Counted from the stretch's first letter, positions 15,065 to 23,105 are shown. The stretch is 36,380 nt of DNA from Paraburkholderia silviterrae (GCF_004353915.1 NZ_SMRP01000050.1:1-36380), one strand, 5' to 3'. Numbers and translations: made by a program. The notes: a model not told the origin generated them from the sequence alone.

Positions 15065-15580
15065 ATGTCCATCACCATGTATCAAGCCTCGGTGCCCGTG
15101 CTCGTGCGCGGCCTCGCCAACCTGCAGACCATCATCGGCAAGGCACAGGCACACGCGGCTGAAAAGCAGATCGATCCCTCGGTGCTGACCGGAGCACGGC
15201 TGTTCCCCGACATGCTGCCGCTCGCGCGCCAGATTCACATTGCCACGGACACGGCGAAGGGCTGCGCCGCGCGCCTCGCGGGCGTGGATGCACCGAAATT
15301 CGAAGATGTGGAAGTGAGCTTCGACGACCTGCATGCGCGTATCCAGAAGACGATCGATTATCTGAATACGTTCAAGCCCGAGCAGATCGACGGCACAGAA
15401 GGCAAGAGCATCACGCTGAAGATGCGCTCGGGCCCGATCGAGTTCACGGGCCAGAACTATCTGCTGGCTTTCGTGCTGCCCAACTTCTACTTCCATGTGA
15501 CGACGGCGTACGACATCCTGCGCCACAACGGCGTCGAGTTGGGCAAGCAGGACTATCTGGGCGGCAAGCCGAACGCGTAA
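15065..15580 (+). CDS. DUF1993 family protein
   Basis: This 171-residue protein begins MSITMYQASVPVLVRGLANL and contains RLFPDMLPLARQIHIATD and a C-terminal FYFHVTTAYDILRHNGVELGK, all marks of DUF1993, a DinB-like four-helix bundle family of unknown function. Conserved histidines in the first and last helices (QIHIA, FHVTTAYDILRHNGV) are placed as in DinB-type metal sites. It is probably cytosolic, with no signal peptide. GAGG lies seven bases before the ATG. It is a single gene with a terminator-like hairpin downstream. The 286 bases upstream (14779-15064) show no other gene. Confidence 0.85.
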   Translation: MSITMYQASVPVLVRGLANLQTIIGKAQAHAAEKQIDPSVLTGARLFPDMLPLARQIHIATDTAKGCAARLAGVDAPKFEDVEVSFDDLHARIQKTIDYLNTFKPEQIDGTEGKSITLKMRSGPIEFTGQNYLLAFVLPNFYFHVTTAYDILRHNGVELGKQDYLGGKPNA

Positions 15581-15652
15581 AACGGCTGGGCGCGCGGCCT
15601 TCGCTCACCAGGCCGGCGCCAGGCGTCGCACGAACAACGTGTGACGCACCGC

Positions 15653-15678
15653 GGCCCGCCGCATGTGCGCGGCGGGCC
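15653..15678. terminator. Bidirectional terminator hairpin
   Basis: GGCCCGCCGC (15653-15662) and GCGGCGGGCC (15669-15678) form a perfect 10-bp stem with a 6-base loop, followed on the plus strand by ATTT. It lies between the convergent DUF1993 and LysE-family genes. The sequence resembles the stem at 9864-9890, as expected of a common local terminator type. Confidence 0.65.
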
Positions 15679-15711
15679 ATTTAGCGATTGCGCCGGGTCA
15701 AGCGCATCGAA

Positions 15712-16338
15712 TCAATCGAGTGAGAGCCGCACCGCGAAGCCGATCAGCGCCGACGAAAATGCCCACTTCTGCACGGTCTGCGCGAGCGGATGGCGGCGCA
15801 GCCACACGGCGATGCGCGCCGCGCCCAGCACATAGATCACGTCGAAGAGCGCACACACGATCACGAGCAGGATGCCCAGTTCGATCACCTGCAACCAGAC
15901 CGAGCCCAACTCGGGGCGGATGAACTGCGGCAGCAGTACCGAGCAGAACAGCAGCGCCTTCGGATTGAGCAAGTTGGTCAGCAGGCCCTTGAAGAAGTCC
16001 GCGCGCAGCGGACGCTCGGCCGCCGCGCCCGCCTGCTCGGGCAAGGCAAAAACCGGTGCACGAAAGATCTGCACGGCGATCCACGTCAGATACACAGCGC
16101 CCGCATAGCGAACGACCTCATATAGCCAGGGCGCGTTATGCAACAGTGCCGCGAGGCCGCACGCCGAGAGCGTGACGTGCGTGGCGCGCGCGAGCGCAAG
16201 GCCGCAGGCCGCCGCGAAACCGCGGCGTGCACCGCGGCTCATGCTGGTCTGCATCACCAGCGCCATGTCCGCGCCCGGCAATGCGGAGACGACGATCAGA
16301 GCGGCAATGAACATCAACAGCAGGTGGGCGGAAATCAT
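15712..16338 (-). CDS. LysE/RhtB-family amino acid exporter
   Basis: This 208-residue inner-membrane protein has about six hydrophobic helices. Family motifs are the N-terminal ALPGADMALVMQTSMSRGAR (GPxxxxxxxxxxxxGxxxG pattern) and the central GLLTNLLNPKALLF. Members export amino acids or homoserine lactones; the substrate here is unknown. GAGG is five bases before the ATG. It is divergent from an Lrp/AsnC regulator gene across a 136-base spacer with two palindromes, the standard arrangement in which the Lrp-type protein senses the exported amino acid and activates the exporter. Confidence 0.9.
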   Translation of the reverse strand: MISAHLLLMFIAALIVVSALPGADMALVMQTSMSRGARRGFAAACGLALARATHVTLSACGLAALLHNAPWLYEVVRYAGAVYLTWIAVQIFRAPVFALPEQAGAAAERPLRADFFKGLLTNLLNPKALLFCSVLLPQFIRPELGSVWLQVIELGILLVIVCALFDVIYVLGAARIAVWLRRHPLAQTVQKWAFSSALIGFAVRLSLD

Positions 16339-16412
16339 GTTGGCCTCGTTTGAAAGAGGCTCTATGTTGCCGCCAATGCTGGAGCGAATTCTGACGTTTT
16401 TTGTGGATAACC

Positions 16413-16454
16413 CTTCAATTTGAAGCGGAATGCCCTAAAATTCCATCATTGGAA
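16413..16454. promoter_or_regulatory. Two palindromes between lysE-like and lrp-like genes
   Basis: CTTCAATTTGAAG (16413-16425; 6-base arms, one centre base) and TTCCATCATTGGAA (16441-16454; 5-base arms) lie in the divergent spacer with centres about 28 bases apart. They are plausible Lrp/AsnC-type sites controlling both genes. Binding is inferred from position and symmetry. Confidence 0.45.
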
Positions 16455-16474
16455 CCGGAAAACCACTCCACGAC

Positions 16475-16939
16475 ATGAGCGACCTCGACAAACTCGACCG
16501 TGCGATCCTCGGCGCATTGCAGGCGGACGGCAGGATGCCGATCGCGCGGCTCGCCGAAACCGTCGGCTTGAGCGAAACGCCTTGCGCCCGCCGCCTCAAG
16601 CGGCTCGAGCAGGACGGCTATATCGAGCGTTACCGGGCCATGCTCTCGCGGCGTGCGCTCGGCTACGGCGTGCTCGCCTATGTCTCAGTGCGCTTCGCCG
16701 TGCACGACCGGGCGCTGGCAGACCGCTTCGAGCGTGAAGTGTGCGCGATCGAGCGGATTCTCTCGTGCCACAACGTGGCCGGCACGGCGGACTATATTCT
16801 GATGATCGTGGCGCGCGACCTCGACGACTACGGCACCTTCATGCGCGACGAATTGCGCAGCCTGCCGGGCGTCACGGCGGTCGAATCGGCGTTGTCGCTG
16901 CGCGCCGTGAAGTCCGAGGGCCGGCTGCCTCTGCCGTGA
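16475..16939 (+). CDS. Lrp/AsnC-family transcriptional regulator
   Basis: This 154-residue protein has an N-terminal helix-turn-helix (IARLAETVGLSETPCARRLKRL split around residues 22-41) and a C-terminal RAM/AsnC ligand domain (AGTADYILMIVARDLDDY near 105-122). The SETPCARRLKRLE form is typical of the Lrp subgroup linked to amino acid exporters. It is divergent from the LysE-family gene and probably regulates it in response to its amino acid substrate. No strong ribosome site is seen before the ATG; the start is chosen by the canonical family N-terminus (DLDKLDRAILGALQADGR). Confidence 0.9.
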   Translation: MSDLDKLDRAILGALQADGRMPIARLAETVGLSETPCARRLKRLEQDGYIERYRAMLSRRALGYGVLAYVSVRFAVHDRALADRFEREVCAIERILSCHNVAGTADYILMIVARDLDDYGTFMRDELRSLPGVTAVESALSLRAVKSEGRLPLP

Positions 16940-16991
16940 GCGCCCCCGCCCCGCCATACTCTTTTCTCTTCTTCTCTAACCGGAGCTTTCG

Positions 16992-17225
16992 ATGAACCCA
17001 GAACAGGCACGAGCCGAAGAAGCCGCCGCGATGGATCGCGTGCTGAGCGCAACGCAACGCGTCAAGACGGCGTTCGCCGCCTTGCAGATGCAGTTTCCGC
17101 CACAGGGCGAAGGCCGGCCCTCGCAGTTCGCGCTGCAGACATTTGACGCCGCGCTGCAGGAGCTCGAAGACGCCCAGGCGGCCTTCGACGAAATGCTCAA
17201 CGACCTGTTCGATGGCAATCGCTGA
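16992..17225 (+). CDS. Small uncharacterised protein
   Basis: This 77-residue acidic, helix-forming protein is Ala/Gln/Glu rich with no signal peptide or cysteine. It is predicted almost wholly helical (long ATQRVKTAFAALQMQF and FDAALQELEDAQAAFDEML stretches with a proline-rich break), suggesting a two-helix hairpin. CCGGAG lies about six bases before the ATG and codon use is like its neighbours, so it is probably real. It follows the Lrp-like gene by 52 bases and may be co-transcribed. No family is recognised. Confidence 0.7.
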   Translation: MNPEQARAEEAAAMDRVLSATQRVKTAFAALQMQFPPQGEGRPSQFALQTFDAALQELEDAQAAFDEMLNDLFDGNR

Positions 17226-17264
17226 GGCACTTGAGCCGCGCGCGAATTGCGCGAAGAAACGGAG

Positions 17265-18449
17265 CTAGCGTCCAGTGCCGGGCAGTTGCCGGACGAAGGC
17301 CACAATCCGCTCGCAGGCCTCGACGAGCCGCGCGTCATCGACCACGAAGCCGAAGCGGACATAGCCGCTTGCCGTTTCGCCAAACGCACTCGCGTCGAGC
17401 AGCGACACCTTTTGCGCCTCGAACAGCTGCCATGTGAAGGCATGCGGATCGAGGCCGGTGCCGCGCACGTCGATCATCATGAACATGCCGGCTTCCGGCA
17501 GCAGGCATCGCAACCCCGGCACGCCGCTCAGGCGCGCATAGACGAGATCGCGCCTGCGCCGGTAGATCGCGCGCATTTGCGCGACGATCTGCTCGCGCTG
17601 CTCCAGTGCCGTCAGCGCGGCCTCCTGGATGAAGCCGGGCAAGCCATAGAACATGCACAGCGCGAGCCGCCCCAGATGGCCGATCAAGGTTTCCGGCGCA
17701 ATCACCCAGCCGATACGCCAACCCGGCATCGCATGCGATTTCGAAAGACTGCCGAGGGTGACCGTTCGTGGTGCCATGCCGTCAAGCAACGCGATGCTCA
17801 CATGCTGGCGCTCGAAAGTGAGATCGGCATAGACCTCGTCGGAAACGACCCAGAGATCGTGACGCTTTGCGAGTTGAGCGATGCGCTCGAGGTGCTCACG
17901 CGGCATCACCGCGCCGGTCGGGTTGCACGGCGTGGCGAAGAAAATCGCCCGCGTGCGCGGCGTGACCGCCGCTTCGAGCGCGTCGCAATCGAGGTGAAAG
18001 CCGTTGTCCGGATCGACGGGCACCGGCACGAGCGTCGCGCCCGATGCGCGAATTGCGGCCTCGTAGGTCAGGTACATCGGCTCCGGTACGAGCACCTCGT
18101 CGCCCGCCTCGCACAGGCATAGCGAAGCGGCGAACAGCCCGTTCTGCGCACCCGCGCACAGGATCACGTTCTGCGCAGTCACTTCGCGCGCGCCAGCCGC
18201 CGCGTGCAGCCGCGCAATGGCTTCGCGCAAAGGCTCGCGGCCCATGATGGCCGTGTAATGCGTATCGCCCGCGCGCAACGCCGCCACGGCGCGCTCGACG
18301 ACTGGCTCAGGGGTCGCGAAGTCCGGGTCGCCCACGCTCAGGACGATCACGTCCTCGCCACGCCCCGCCGCCCGTTGCGCGGCGTGATGGATCTCCCACG
18401 CCGACGTGCGCCGCCCCTGCAAGCGCTCCACCAGATTCGAATATTTCAT
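17265..18449 (-). CDS. PLP aminotransferase, arginine:pyruvate (AruH) type
   Basis: This 394-residue class I/II fold-type I aminotransferase carries CNPTG (175-179), SDEVY (203-207) and the PLP lysine K237 in SLSKSHAMPGWRIGW. The start MKYSNLVERL, the THYTAIMGREPLR segment and LALCMFYGLPGFIQEAALTALE closely parallel P. aeruginosa AruH as I recall it. AruH transfers the arginine amino group to pyruvate, giving 2-ketoarginine and alanine. The exact substrate remains uncertain because close relatives act on aspartate or kynurenine. GGGAG lies nine bases before the ATG. It appears monocistronic, and the upstream 227 bases contain the large inverted repeat at 18628-18673. Confidence 0.85.
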   Translation of the reverse strand: MKYSNLVERLQGRRTSAWEIHHAAQRAAGRGEDVIVLSVGDPDFATPEPVVERAVAALRAGDTHYTAIMGREPLREAIARLHAAAGAREVTAQNVILCAGAQNGLFAASLCLCEAGDEVLVPEPMYLTYEAAIRASGATLVPVPVDPDNGFHLDCDALEAAVTPRTRAIFFATPCNPTGAVMPREHLERIAQLAKRHDLWVVSDEVYADLTFERQHVSIALLDGMAPRTVTLGSLSKSHAMPGWRIGWVIAPETLIGHLGRLALCMFYGLPGFIQEAALTALEQREQIVAQMRAIYRRRRDLVYARLSGVPGLRCLLPEAGMFMMIDVRGTGLDPHAFTWQLFEAQKVSLLDASAFGETASGYVRFGFVVDDARLVEACERIVAFVRQLPGTGR

Positions 18450-18627
18450 CGTCCGCGACTCCCTGTGACGGCACGGCGGGCGTCGATGAAACGCCGCCTG
18501 CGTCGATTCGTGTTCAATCCGCGCTCATTGCTCGATGCGCATTCGCACGACGCGCAAATCGCAGCGCCGAACGGCGTGGACACAACGATACCAAGGAAAG
18601 GGTTCGGGGAAAAATAGCGTGCAGGTA

Positions 18628-18673
18628 TTTCCGAACGGAAACCCCGGCACCACTTCCGGTTTCCGTTCGGAAA
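18628..18673. promoter_or_regulatory. 16-bp-arm inverted repeat with palindromic arms
   Basis: TTTCCGAACGGAAACC (18628-18643) and GGTTTCCGTTCGGAAA (18658-18673) are perfect inverted arms around 14 bases. Each arm contains its own near-palindrome TTTCCG-NN-CGGAAA. It lies four bases past the stop of the FAH remnant and 179 bases upstream of the aminotransferase. It could be a transcription terminator stem (no U-run follows) or a pair of regulator sites 30 bases apart. Confidence 0.6.
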
Positions 18674-18676
18674 AAA

Positions 18677-19024
18677 TCACGCAGCGGGCGCGATCCCGCG
18701 CGCGGCAAGATTCGCGTAGAGCGCGCGCACGCCGAATGTCCACGGCGCCATCTCCTCGCACAGGTTCACCGTGTTGACGAGTGCGCCCAGTTGCGGCGCC
18801 GAGATCGTCACGACGTCGCCAATTTGATGCGCGAAGCCCGAGCCCGCTGCGTCGCGGTCCTGGATCGGCGAGAACATCGTGCCGAGGAACAGCATGAACC
18901 CGTCTGGGTATTGATGATGCGCACCACAGGTCTGCTCGACGAGCTGCTGCGGGTCGCGGCTGATTTCGCGCATATGGCTCACGCCATCGAGCACGAAACC
19001 GTCGTCGCATGGGATAAAGCACAT
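18677..19024 (-). pseudogene. 3' remnant of a fumarylacetoacetate hydrolase-family gene
   Basis: The 115-codon frame covers only the C-terminal third of an FAH-family enzyme of the type in sugar-acid pathways: DDGFVLDGVSHMREISRDP, QYPDGFMLFLGTMFSP, QDRDAAGSGFAHQIGDVV and GALVNTVN. Full-length relatives have about 380 residues. Upstream of 19010 the similarity stops abruptly at the IclR gene's promoter, so the N-terminal two-thirds, including most of the metal-site region, is deleted. The reading frame of the remainder is still open, suggesting a recent loss. It probably once worked with the neighbouring IlvD/Edd dehydratase. Confidence 0.75.
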
Positions 19025-19051
19025 CGATCGTAGGAGCGCCCGAGCGCACTG

Positions 19052-19085
19052 TCCAACCTGGTGCTAGTATTTCCAACCTGTTGGA
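19052..19085 (+). promoter_or_regulatory. Operator with repeated TCCAAC boxes upstream of IclR gene
   Basis: TCCAACCTG occurs twice (19052-19060 and 19072-19080), exactly 20 bases apart. The second copy continues to TCCAAC-CT-GTTGGA, a palindrome ending at 19085, 21 bases before the IclR-family start codon. Half-sites two helical turns apart are usual for IclR-type tetramers, so autoregulation is likely. Confidence 0.6.
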
Positions 19086-19106
19086 GATCGAATCGATTCA
19101 CGAGCC

Positions 19107-19853
19107 ATGCCTGCCGCCTACGAAGTGCCCGCGCTCAAGCGCATCCATGACATTCTCGACGTGCTGGCGCACGCCCAGGCACCGGTACGCGCCGCCGCCA
19201 TTGCGGAGCAAACCGGCCTTTCGCGCAGCACGCTCTATCTGATACTCGATTCACTGGAGCGTCGGCGCTGGATAGAAAAGCGCGCGGATGGCTACATCAT
19301 CGGTGTGACGCTGTTCGAGCTCGGCAGCGCCTATGTGCGCCACGACCAGTTGCAGGAAGCGTTCCGTCATGAAGCGGCAACCTTCGTTTCCATTCACAAC
19401 GAGGTGGTGCAGCTCGCCGTGCTCGACGGTGCCGAGGTGGTCTATATCGCTCGCGAAGACGCCGCGCGGCCCGTGCGGCTCGTCTCCGATCTCGGCTCGC
19501 GCCTGCCGGCGCATTGCTGCGCACTCGGCAAGGCATTGCTCGCCAGTCTTTCGGATGACGAAGTAACAGGCCTGTTGCCGAAGCAGCTTGCTGCCGTCAC
19601 GGGCCGTACCCTTACGCGCCGGCAGGATCTTCTGCAGGCGCTAGCCTCGATCCGCCGCTCGGGGCTCGCCCAGGAGCGCGAAGAAGTCACCGCTGGCCTC
19701 GCTTGCTTTGCGGCGTTCGTCGGCGTAACCGTGCTCGGCAAGCGCGTCGCGGTCAGCACGAGCCTGCCGCTCGAGCGGCTCGACGCGCGCCGTGAAAAGC
19801 GCATGGCGATCGCCATCGTGGAGATGGCGCATCGCATCGGCAAGACGCTCTAA
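19107..19853 (+). CDS. IclR-family transcriptional regulator
   Basis: This 248-residue regulator has an N-terminal winged helix (residues 26-57, AAIAEQTGLSRSTLYLILDSL) and a C-terminal IclR effector domain (VSDLGSRLPAHCCALGKALLA near 127-147; the family's small-molecule pocket). Members control aromatic or sugar-acid catabolism. It is divergent from the FAH remnant and convergent with the dehydratase gene, so it probably once governed this cluster. The ATG at 19107 gives the full domain; ribosome site weak. The operator just upstream suggests self-regulation. Confidence 0.9.
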   Translation: MPAAYEVPALKRIHDILDVLAHAQAPVRAAAIAEQTGLSRSTLYLILDSLERRRWIEKRADGYIIGVTLFELGSAYVRHDQLQEAFRHEAATFVSIHNEVVQLAVLDGAEVVYIAREDAARPVRLVSDLGSRLPAHCCALGKALLASLSDDEVTGLLPKQLAAVTGRTLTRRQDLLQALASIRRSGLAQEREEVTAGLACFAAFVGVTVLGKRVAVSTSLPLERLDARREKRMAIAIVEMAHRIGKTL

Positions 19854-19859
19854 GCACCG

Positions 19860-19883
19860 GCGCGCCCACATAGTCTGGCGCGC
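19860..19883. terminator. Hairpin between convergent IclR and dehydratase genes
   Basis: GCGCGCC (19860-19866) and GGCGCGC (19877-19883) form a 7-bp GC stem with a 10-base loop between convergent stop codons. A bidirectional terminator is plausible from position; there is no U-run. Confidence 0.35.
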
Positions 19884-19891
19884 AAGGTTGC

Positions 19892-21676
19892 TCAGTGCGA
19901 ATGGCGCGGCTCACCGCGCTGCGCGATCACACGAAGATAGAGCGTGGCCGGTTCGAGGCAACCGCCCGTCGAAAGCTGTCCGACCGTCCTGCGGTAAAGC
20001 TCCTGCCATGGCGTCTGGGACGGCGGCGCCTGGAAATCGGCCTGCGTGCGGCGGTGTTCGAGCTCGTCTGCATCGATCAGCACTTCTACGCGACGCGCGT
20101 TGAGATCGACGTTGATGCGGTCATCCGTGCGCAGCAACGCAAGACCGCCGCCCACCGCGGCTTCCGGCGACATGTTGAGAATCGAGGGGCTCGCCGAGGT
20201 ACCGCTCTGGCGTCCGTCGCCCATGCACGGCAGCGAGGTCACCCCCCGCTTGATCAGTTCGGCCGGCGGCGCCATGTTCACGACTTCGGCGCTGCCTGGA
20301 TAGCCGACCGTGCCGCAACCGCGAATCACGAGCATGCAGCGCTCATCGATCTGCAGCGACGGATCGTTGATACGCGCGCGATAGTCCTCGGGGCCGTCGA
20401 ATATGACGGCACGTGCTTCGAACACGTTCGGCGCGCCTGGCTCGCTCAAATACGTCTTGCGAAACGCCTCGCCCACCACCGACATCTTCATGATGGCACT
20501 GTCGAAGAAGTTGCCGGAAAGCACGATGAAACCCGCTCCATGCTTGAGCGGGTCGTCGCAGGAACGGATCACGTCGTGGTCCGCCGCGGGAGCGGTATCT
20601 GCAATCTCGCCGATCGTGCTGCCCGAGACGGTCTGGCAAGCGCGCCGCACAAGACCCGCGCGATCGAGCTCGCGCAGTACGGCCGGCACGCCGCCCGCGC
20701 GGTGGAAGCTCTCACCCAGGTACTCGCCCGCCGGCATGGTGTTCGCGAGGAGCGGCACCTGCTCGCCATGACGCTGCCAGTCTTCGAGCGATAGATCGAC
20801 GCCCATATGCCGCGCAATCGCAATCAGGTGCGGCGGGCAATTGGTTGACGCGCCCAGCGCCGAAGCCACCACGATCGCGTTCTCGAACGCCTCACGCGTC
20901 ATGATGCGCGAGGGGCGCACATCGTTGCGCACGAGGTCGACGGCGCGCTTGCCAGTGGCATACGCCATCTGCCCGCGCTCGCGGTACGCGGCCGGAATGC
21001 TCGCGCAACCGGGCAGCGACATGCCGAGCGCTTCGGCAAGGCAATTCATCGAGAGCGCGGTGCCCATCGTGTTGCAGTGCCCAATGGACGGCGACGAAGC
21101 CGCGGTGAGCGCCATGAAGCCTTCGTAGTCGATCTCGCCTGCCGCCAGCAGATTGCGCGCGTGCCAGATCACCGTGCCCGAGCCCACGCGCTTGCCTTCA
21201 TACCAGCCGTCGAGCATCGGGCCGCCCGAGAGCACGATGGCAGGCAGGTCGACCGTGGCAGCGGCCATCAGGCACGCGGGCGTGGTCTTGTCGCAGCCCG
21301 TCGTGAGCACGACGCCATCGAGAGGAAAGCCGTGCAGGATTTCGACGAGGCCCAGATACGCAAGATTGCGGTCGAGCGCGGCCGTGGGGCGGCGGCTCTG
21401 CTCTGCGAGCGGGTGCACCGGGAATTCCATCGGAATGCCGCCCGCGTCACGAATGCCCGCCTTGACGCGCTCCGCGAGCGCAATGTGATGGCGGTTGCAG
21501 GGCGCAAGGTCGCTGCCCGTCTGCGCGATGCCGATAATCGGCCGCCCCGACTGCAGCTCTTCGCGCGTGAGGCCGTAGTTCATGAAGCGTTCGACATAGA
21601 TCGCGGTCATGTCCGCGTGCGAGGGATCGTCGAACCATTCCTGGCTGCGCAAACGGCGCGGGAGAGATTGGCTCAT
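19892..21676 (-). CDS. IlvD/Edd-family aldonate dehydratase
   Basis: This 594-residue Fe-S dehydratase removes water from a sugar acid to give a 2-keto-3-deoxy acid. The cluster cysteines are C60 (DLAPCNRHH), C128 (TTGCDKTTP) and C201 (GHCNTMG). The sequence RRLRSQEWFDDPSHADMTAIY, and MEFPVHPL with RRPTAALDRNL, closely match D-xylonate/L-arabinonate dehydratases (Caulobacter XylD type), not IlvD of branched-chain synthesis. The precise aldonate is not settled. The ATG at 21676 has AGGAG ten bases upstream. A GntR-type operator at 21736-21753 and an upstream LacI-family gene indicate repression relieved by an aldonate. The downstream FAH-family gene is only a remnant. Confidence 0.88.
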   Translation of the reverse strand: MSQSLPRRLRSQEWFDDPSHADMTAIYVERFMNYGLTREELQSGRPIIGIAQTGSDLAPCNRHHIALAERVKAGIRDAGGIPMEFPVHPLAEQSRRPTAALDRNLAYLGLVEILHGFPLDGVVLTTGCDKTTPACLMAAATVDLPAIVLSGGPMLDGWYEGKRVGSGTVIWHARNLLAAGEIDYEGFMALTAASSPSIGHCNTMGTALSMNCLAEALGMSLPGCASIPAAYRERGQMAYATGKRAVDLVRNDVRPSRIMTREAFENAIVVASALGASTNCPPHLIAIARHMGVDLSLEDWQRHGEQVPLLANTMPAGEYLGESFHRAGGVPAVLRELDRAGLVRRACQTVSGSTIGEIADTAPAADHDVIRSCDDPLKHGAGFIVLSGNFFDSAIMKMSVVGEAFRKTYLSEPGAPNVFEARAVIFDGPEDYRARINDPSLQIDERCMLVIRGCGTVGYPGSAEVVNMAPPAELIKRGVTSLPCMGDGRQSGTSASPSILNMSPEAAVGGGLALLRTDDRINVDLNARRVEVLIDADELEHRRTQADFQAPPSQTPWQELYRRTVGQLSTGGCLEPATLYLRVIAQRGEPRHSH

Positions 21677-21735
21677 GATGCGGTGTCTCCTGTTTGGGAC
21701 CTGCCTGGGTCCCTTTTTCATGCTGCCGGCGGCAC

Positions 21736-21753
21736 ATTGTTATCGGTAACAAT
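21736..21753. promoter_or_regulatory. GntR-type (LacI-family) operator before the dehydratase gene
   Basis: ATTGTTATCGGTAACAAT has 7-base inverted arms (ATTGTTA/TAACAAT). It differs by one base from the E. coli gluconate-repressor core TGTTACCGGTAACA. It lies 60 bases before the dehydratase start codon and 109 after the LacI-family gene's stop, so that regulator is the probable binder. Confidence 0.7.
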
Positions 21754-21861
21754 CGAATCTTGGCATGGGCCTTCGGCGCTTCAAGTCACAAAGACTATGC
21801 CATCAAAGGGCTTTTGCAGGGAAATCGAAAGTTCACGCGCCCGCTGGCGCAGGCGGCCATT

Positions 21862-22905
21862 TCAGGCGCTTTCGCGCGGCACCACGGCGTAGTGAATGCG
21901 CGTCCTTGCGGTGCGGTGCGCGTGCGCGCCACGCTCGCCTGCGTCGGCGGCGAGCGCGCGGAGCAGCGCCTCGCCCGCGCGGCGGCCGATCCCGTAGGCG
22001 TCCACCGAGACCGTCGTGATGGTCGGATGGCAGCACGCCGAGATCTCGAAGTTGCCGAAGCCCGCCACGGCGATGTCGTCGGGCACCACGAGTCCGCGCC
22101 GCTGGCACTCCATGATCGCGCCGAACGCTGACATGTCGCTCACGCACATCACCGCCTGAGTGTCGGGCCAGCGCTCGAGCAGCGCCGCCATGGCGGGGCC
22201 GCCGTGGCTCATGGTGATGGGCGAGTCGCCCAGACGCACAACGCGCGGCTCGCCAAATCCGAGCGCCTTCACTTCGAGCTGATAGCCCTTCAGCCGGTCG
22301 ATGCCGCGCCGGTCCAGCTCGCTCGCCCCGCCGAGAAAAGCGATGCGCCGATGACCCTTATCCGCCAGATAGCGCACCATTTCGCGCGCGGCGCTCACGT
22401 TGGAGAACCCGACCGTCATGTCGACAGGCGCCGCGGGCAGCTCCCACATCTCGACGACGGGCACGCCGGAGCGCTCGAGCAGCGTGCGCGTGGCGGCGGT
22501 GTGCTGCGAGCCCGTGAGCGCGATGCAGCGCGGCTGATGACGCAGCATCTGGCGGACGATGCGCTCCTCTCGCTCGGGCAGATAATCCGTGTCGCCGATC
22601 AGCAACTCGAGCCCGTGCGGCTCCAGTACGGCGGTAAGCCCGCTCACGGTGTCCGAGAAGTTCGAGCTCGATAGCGAAGGCACCAGCACCGCGGCGAACG
22701 ACGAGCGGCCGGAAGACAGGGCGCCCGCCGCCGCATCGGCAACGTAGCCCAATTCGTCGATCGCATGTTGCACGCGCTCACGCGTGGCCTCCGAGGCGCT
22801 CTGCCCCGCCAGCACACGCGAGACCGTCATCTTCGACACGCCTGCGAGGCTGGCTACATCGGACATGCGCGGCGGCGTGGGTTTCGAAGCGGGGGGCCTG
22901 GTCAT
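21862..22905 (-). CDS. LacI-family regulator, gluconate-repressor-like
   Basis: This 347-residue LacI-type repressor has an N-terminal helix-turn-helix (residues 14-32, MSDVASLAGVSKMTVSRVL), a hinge helix with LGYVADAAAGALSSGRS, and a periplasmic-binding-protein-like sugar domain. The RMSDVAxxAGVSKMTVSRVL N-terminus and GFSNVSAAREMVRYL segment resemble GntR of gluconate operons, in line with the GntR-type operator found downstream. The start at 22905 (MTRPPASK) has no good ribosome site, and an AT-rich AATTAATT lies close by. The next Met (residue 14) starts the domain itself. It is divergent from the isocitrate lyase-like gene. Confidence 0.9.
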   Translation of the reverse strand: MTRPPASKPTPPRMSDVASLAGVSKMTVSRVLAGQSASEATRERVQHAIDELGYVADAAAGALSSGRSSFAAVLVPSLSSSNFSDTVSGLTAVLEPHGLELLIGDTDYLPEREERIVRQMLRHQPRCIALTGSQHTAATRTLLERSGVPVVEMWELPAAPVDMTVGFSNVSAAREMVRYLADKGHRRIAFLGGASELDRRGIDRLKGYQLEVKALGFGEPRVVRLGDSPITMSHGGPAMAALLERWPDTQAVMCVSDMSAFGAIMECQRRGLVVPDDIAVAGFGNFEISACCHPTITTVSVDAYGIGRRAGEALLRALAADAGERGAHAHRTARTRIHYAVVPRESA

Positions 22906-23105
22906 CGGGGGAAATTAATTGGATTGGGGACAGTGCATATGATAGCGGGCGCGGCGCGTGCGCCTGGCGCGGCACCGCGAGAGCGCGGCGGCGCGCGCAG
23001 GAGCACAATGCACGCTGACCGGCCTCGCCGCCAATGCCCACGCTTCCCACGCGCGACGCGAGCGCAGCGCCACCATGTCGGCCCGCCCAATCCTGGAGAC
23101 ACGCC

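Noticed and set aside
19892..21676. Dihydroxy-acid dehydratase IlvD of branched-chain amino acid synthesis
   Set aside because: The N-terminal and Cys-site contexts match sugar-acid dehydratases of the Edd/XylD branch, and the neighbours are sugar-acid type regulators.
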